Source of the DNA: an uncultured Oscillospiraceae bacterium
GTDB taxonomy: Bacteria; Bacillota; Clostridia; Oscillospirales; Oscillospiraceae
Direction of reading: 5' to 3'
NCBI GenBank assembly: GCA_910588105.1
Contig: CAJUQD010000069.1
Coordinates: forward strand, 1-12,440
Length of the DNA: 12,440 nucleotides
Shown here: piece after piece, positions 12,382 through 12,440 of the stretch
Layout: each line of letters starts with the position of its first letter
Position numbering within the stretch: position 1 is the stretch's first letter
Position numbers and translations under genes: made by a program
The notes under the pieces: generated by a model
Databases searched by the model: none
What the model was told of the DNA's origin: nothing
Seen by the model: only the letters and a program-made list of their open reading frames with translations

Positions 12382-12440
12382 TTAGCGCTCCCGGTCGGAG
12401 GGTTCCCGTGCGGGGCCGTCGCCCTCATCCAGTTCCCCGT
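12382..12440 (-). CDS. 3' end of a further minus-strand gene (partial)
   Basis: The frame entering from the window edge reads GELDEGDGPAREPSDRER and stops at TAA (12384-12382). This acidic-then-charged tail is typical of the disordered C-termini of multidomain proteins in these elements. Only about 19 codons are visible, so no function can be given. It ends 10 nt before the promoter region of the 110-aa gene. Confidence 0.5.
   Translation of the reverse strand, partial: GELDEGDGPAREPSDRER

Noticed and set aside
11300..12385. A 361-aa open frame on the plus strand
   Set aside because: It runs antisense through the Fic gene, two promoters and a terminator, so it is a shadow.

Overview
The window looks like part of an integrative and conjugative element (or large conjugative plasmid) of a GC-rich Clostridia-type Bacillota, probably a gut Oscillospiraceae or Lachnospiraceae. 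The evidence is a minus-strand run of MobC-like, MobP relaxase, PcfB, ArdC-like, VirD4/TraG and Maff2-type genes, strong AGGAGG ribosome sites, and family resemblance to the Tn1549/CTn4 (CD1115-type) elements. Host and element type are inferred; no integrase, attachment site or replication initiator is visible.

Layout. (1) 36-5866, minus strand: DNA-processing and coupling operon, transcribed MobC -> MobP relaxase -> PcfB -> ArdC-like protein with a dead metalloprotease motif -> 63-aa protein -> T4CP -> Maff2/VirB2-like membrane protein. Neighbours overlap or lie within about 12 nt, so translation is probably coupled. (2) 5902-6913: a plus-strand VbhA-like antitoxin plus Fic protein, fired from a promoter whose -10 box overlaps the predicted -10 box of the relaxase operon, and closed by a strong terminator. 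(3) 6914-7360: a gene-poor, structure-rich stretch with nested inverted repeats (possible oriT), a 55-aa gene with a non-ATG start, and three TGACGCC/GGCGTCA palindromic units. (4) 7361-9850, minus strand: DUF3848-like -> DUF3991/Toprim primase-like -> ParM-like actin -> ParR-like adaptor, i.e. maintenance and DNA metabolism. (5) 9866-11219: a two-gene plus-strand cassette (cysteine-less MGMT/ATL-like protein and an unrecognised 222-aa protein) bracketed by two diverged copies of a 52-bp hairpin element. (6) 11219-12440, minus strand: a self-inhibited (class III) Fic adenylyltransferase with its own strong promoter, a 110-aa unrecognised protein with its own promoter and terminator, and the 3' end of a further gene.

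How it may work together: MobC and MobP nick oriT and the T4CP docks the relaxosome, with PcfB as accessory. ParM/ParR and the heptamer repeats would stabilise an extrachromosomal form. The two Fic modules and the ATL-like cassette are cargo placed at boundaries of the core. A recurring acidic amphipathic motif in PcfB (twice), the T4CP tail and the ParR-like tail, partly also at the ArdC-like N-terminus, may be a shared docking peptide; this is the most unusual pattern I see. No gene-free stretch exceeds 300 bases. No tRNA, rRNA, CRISPR or insertion sequence was seen.
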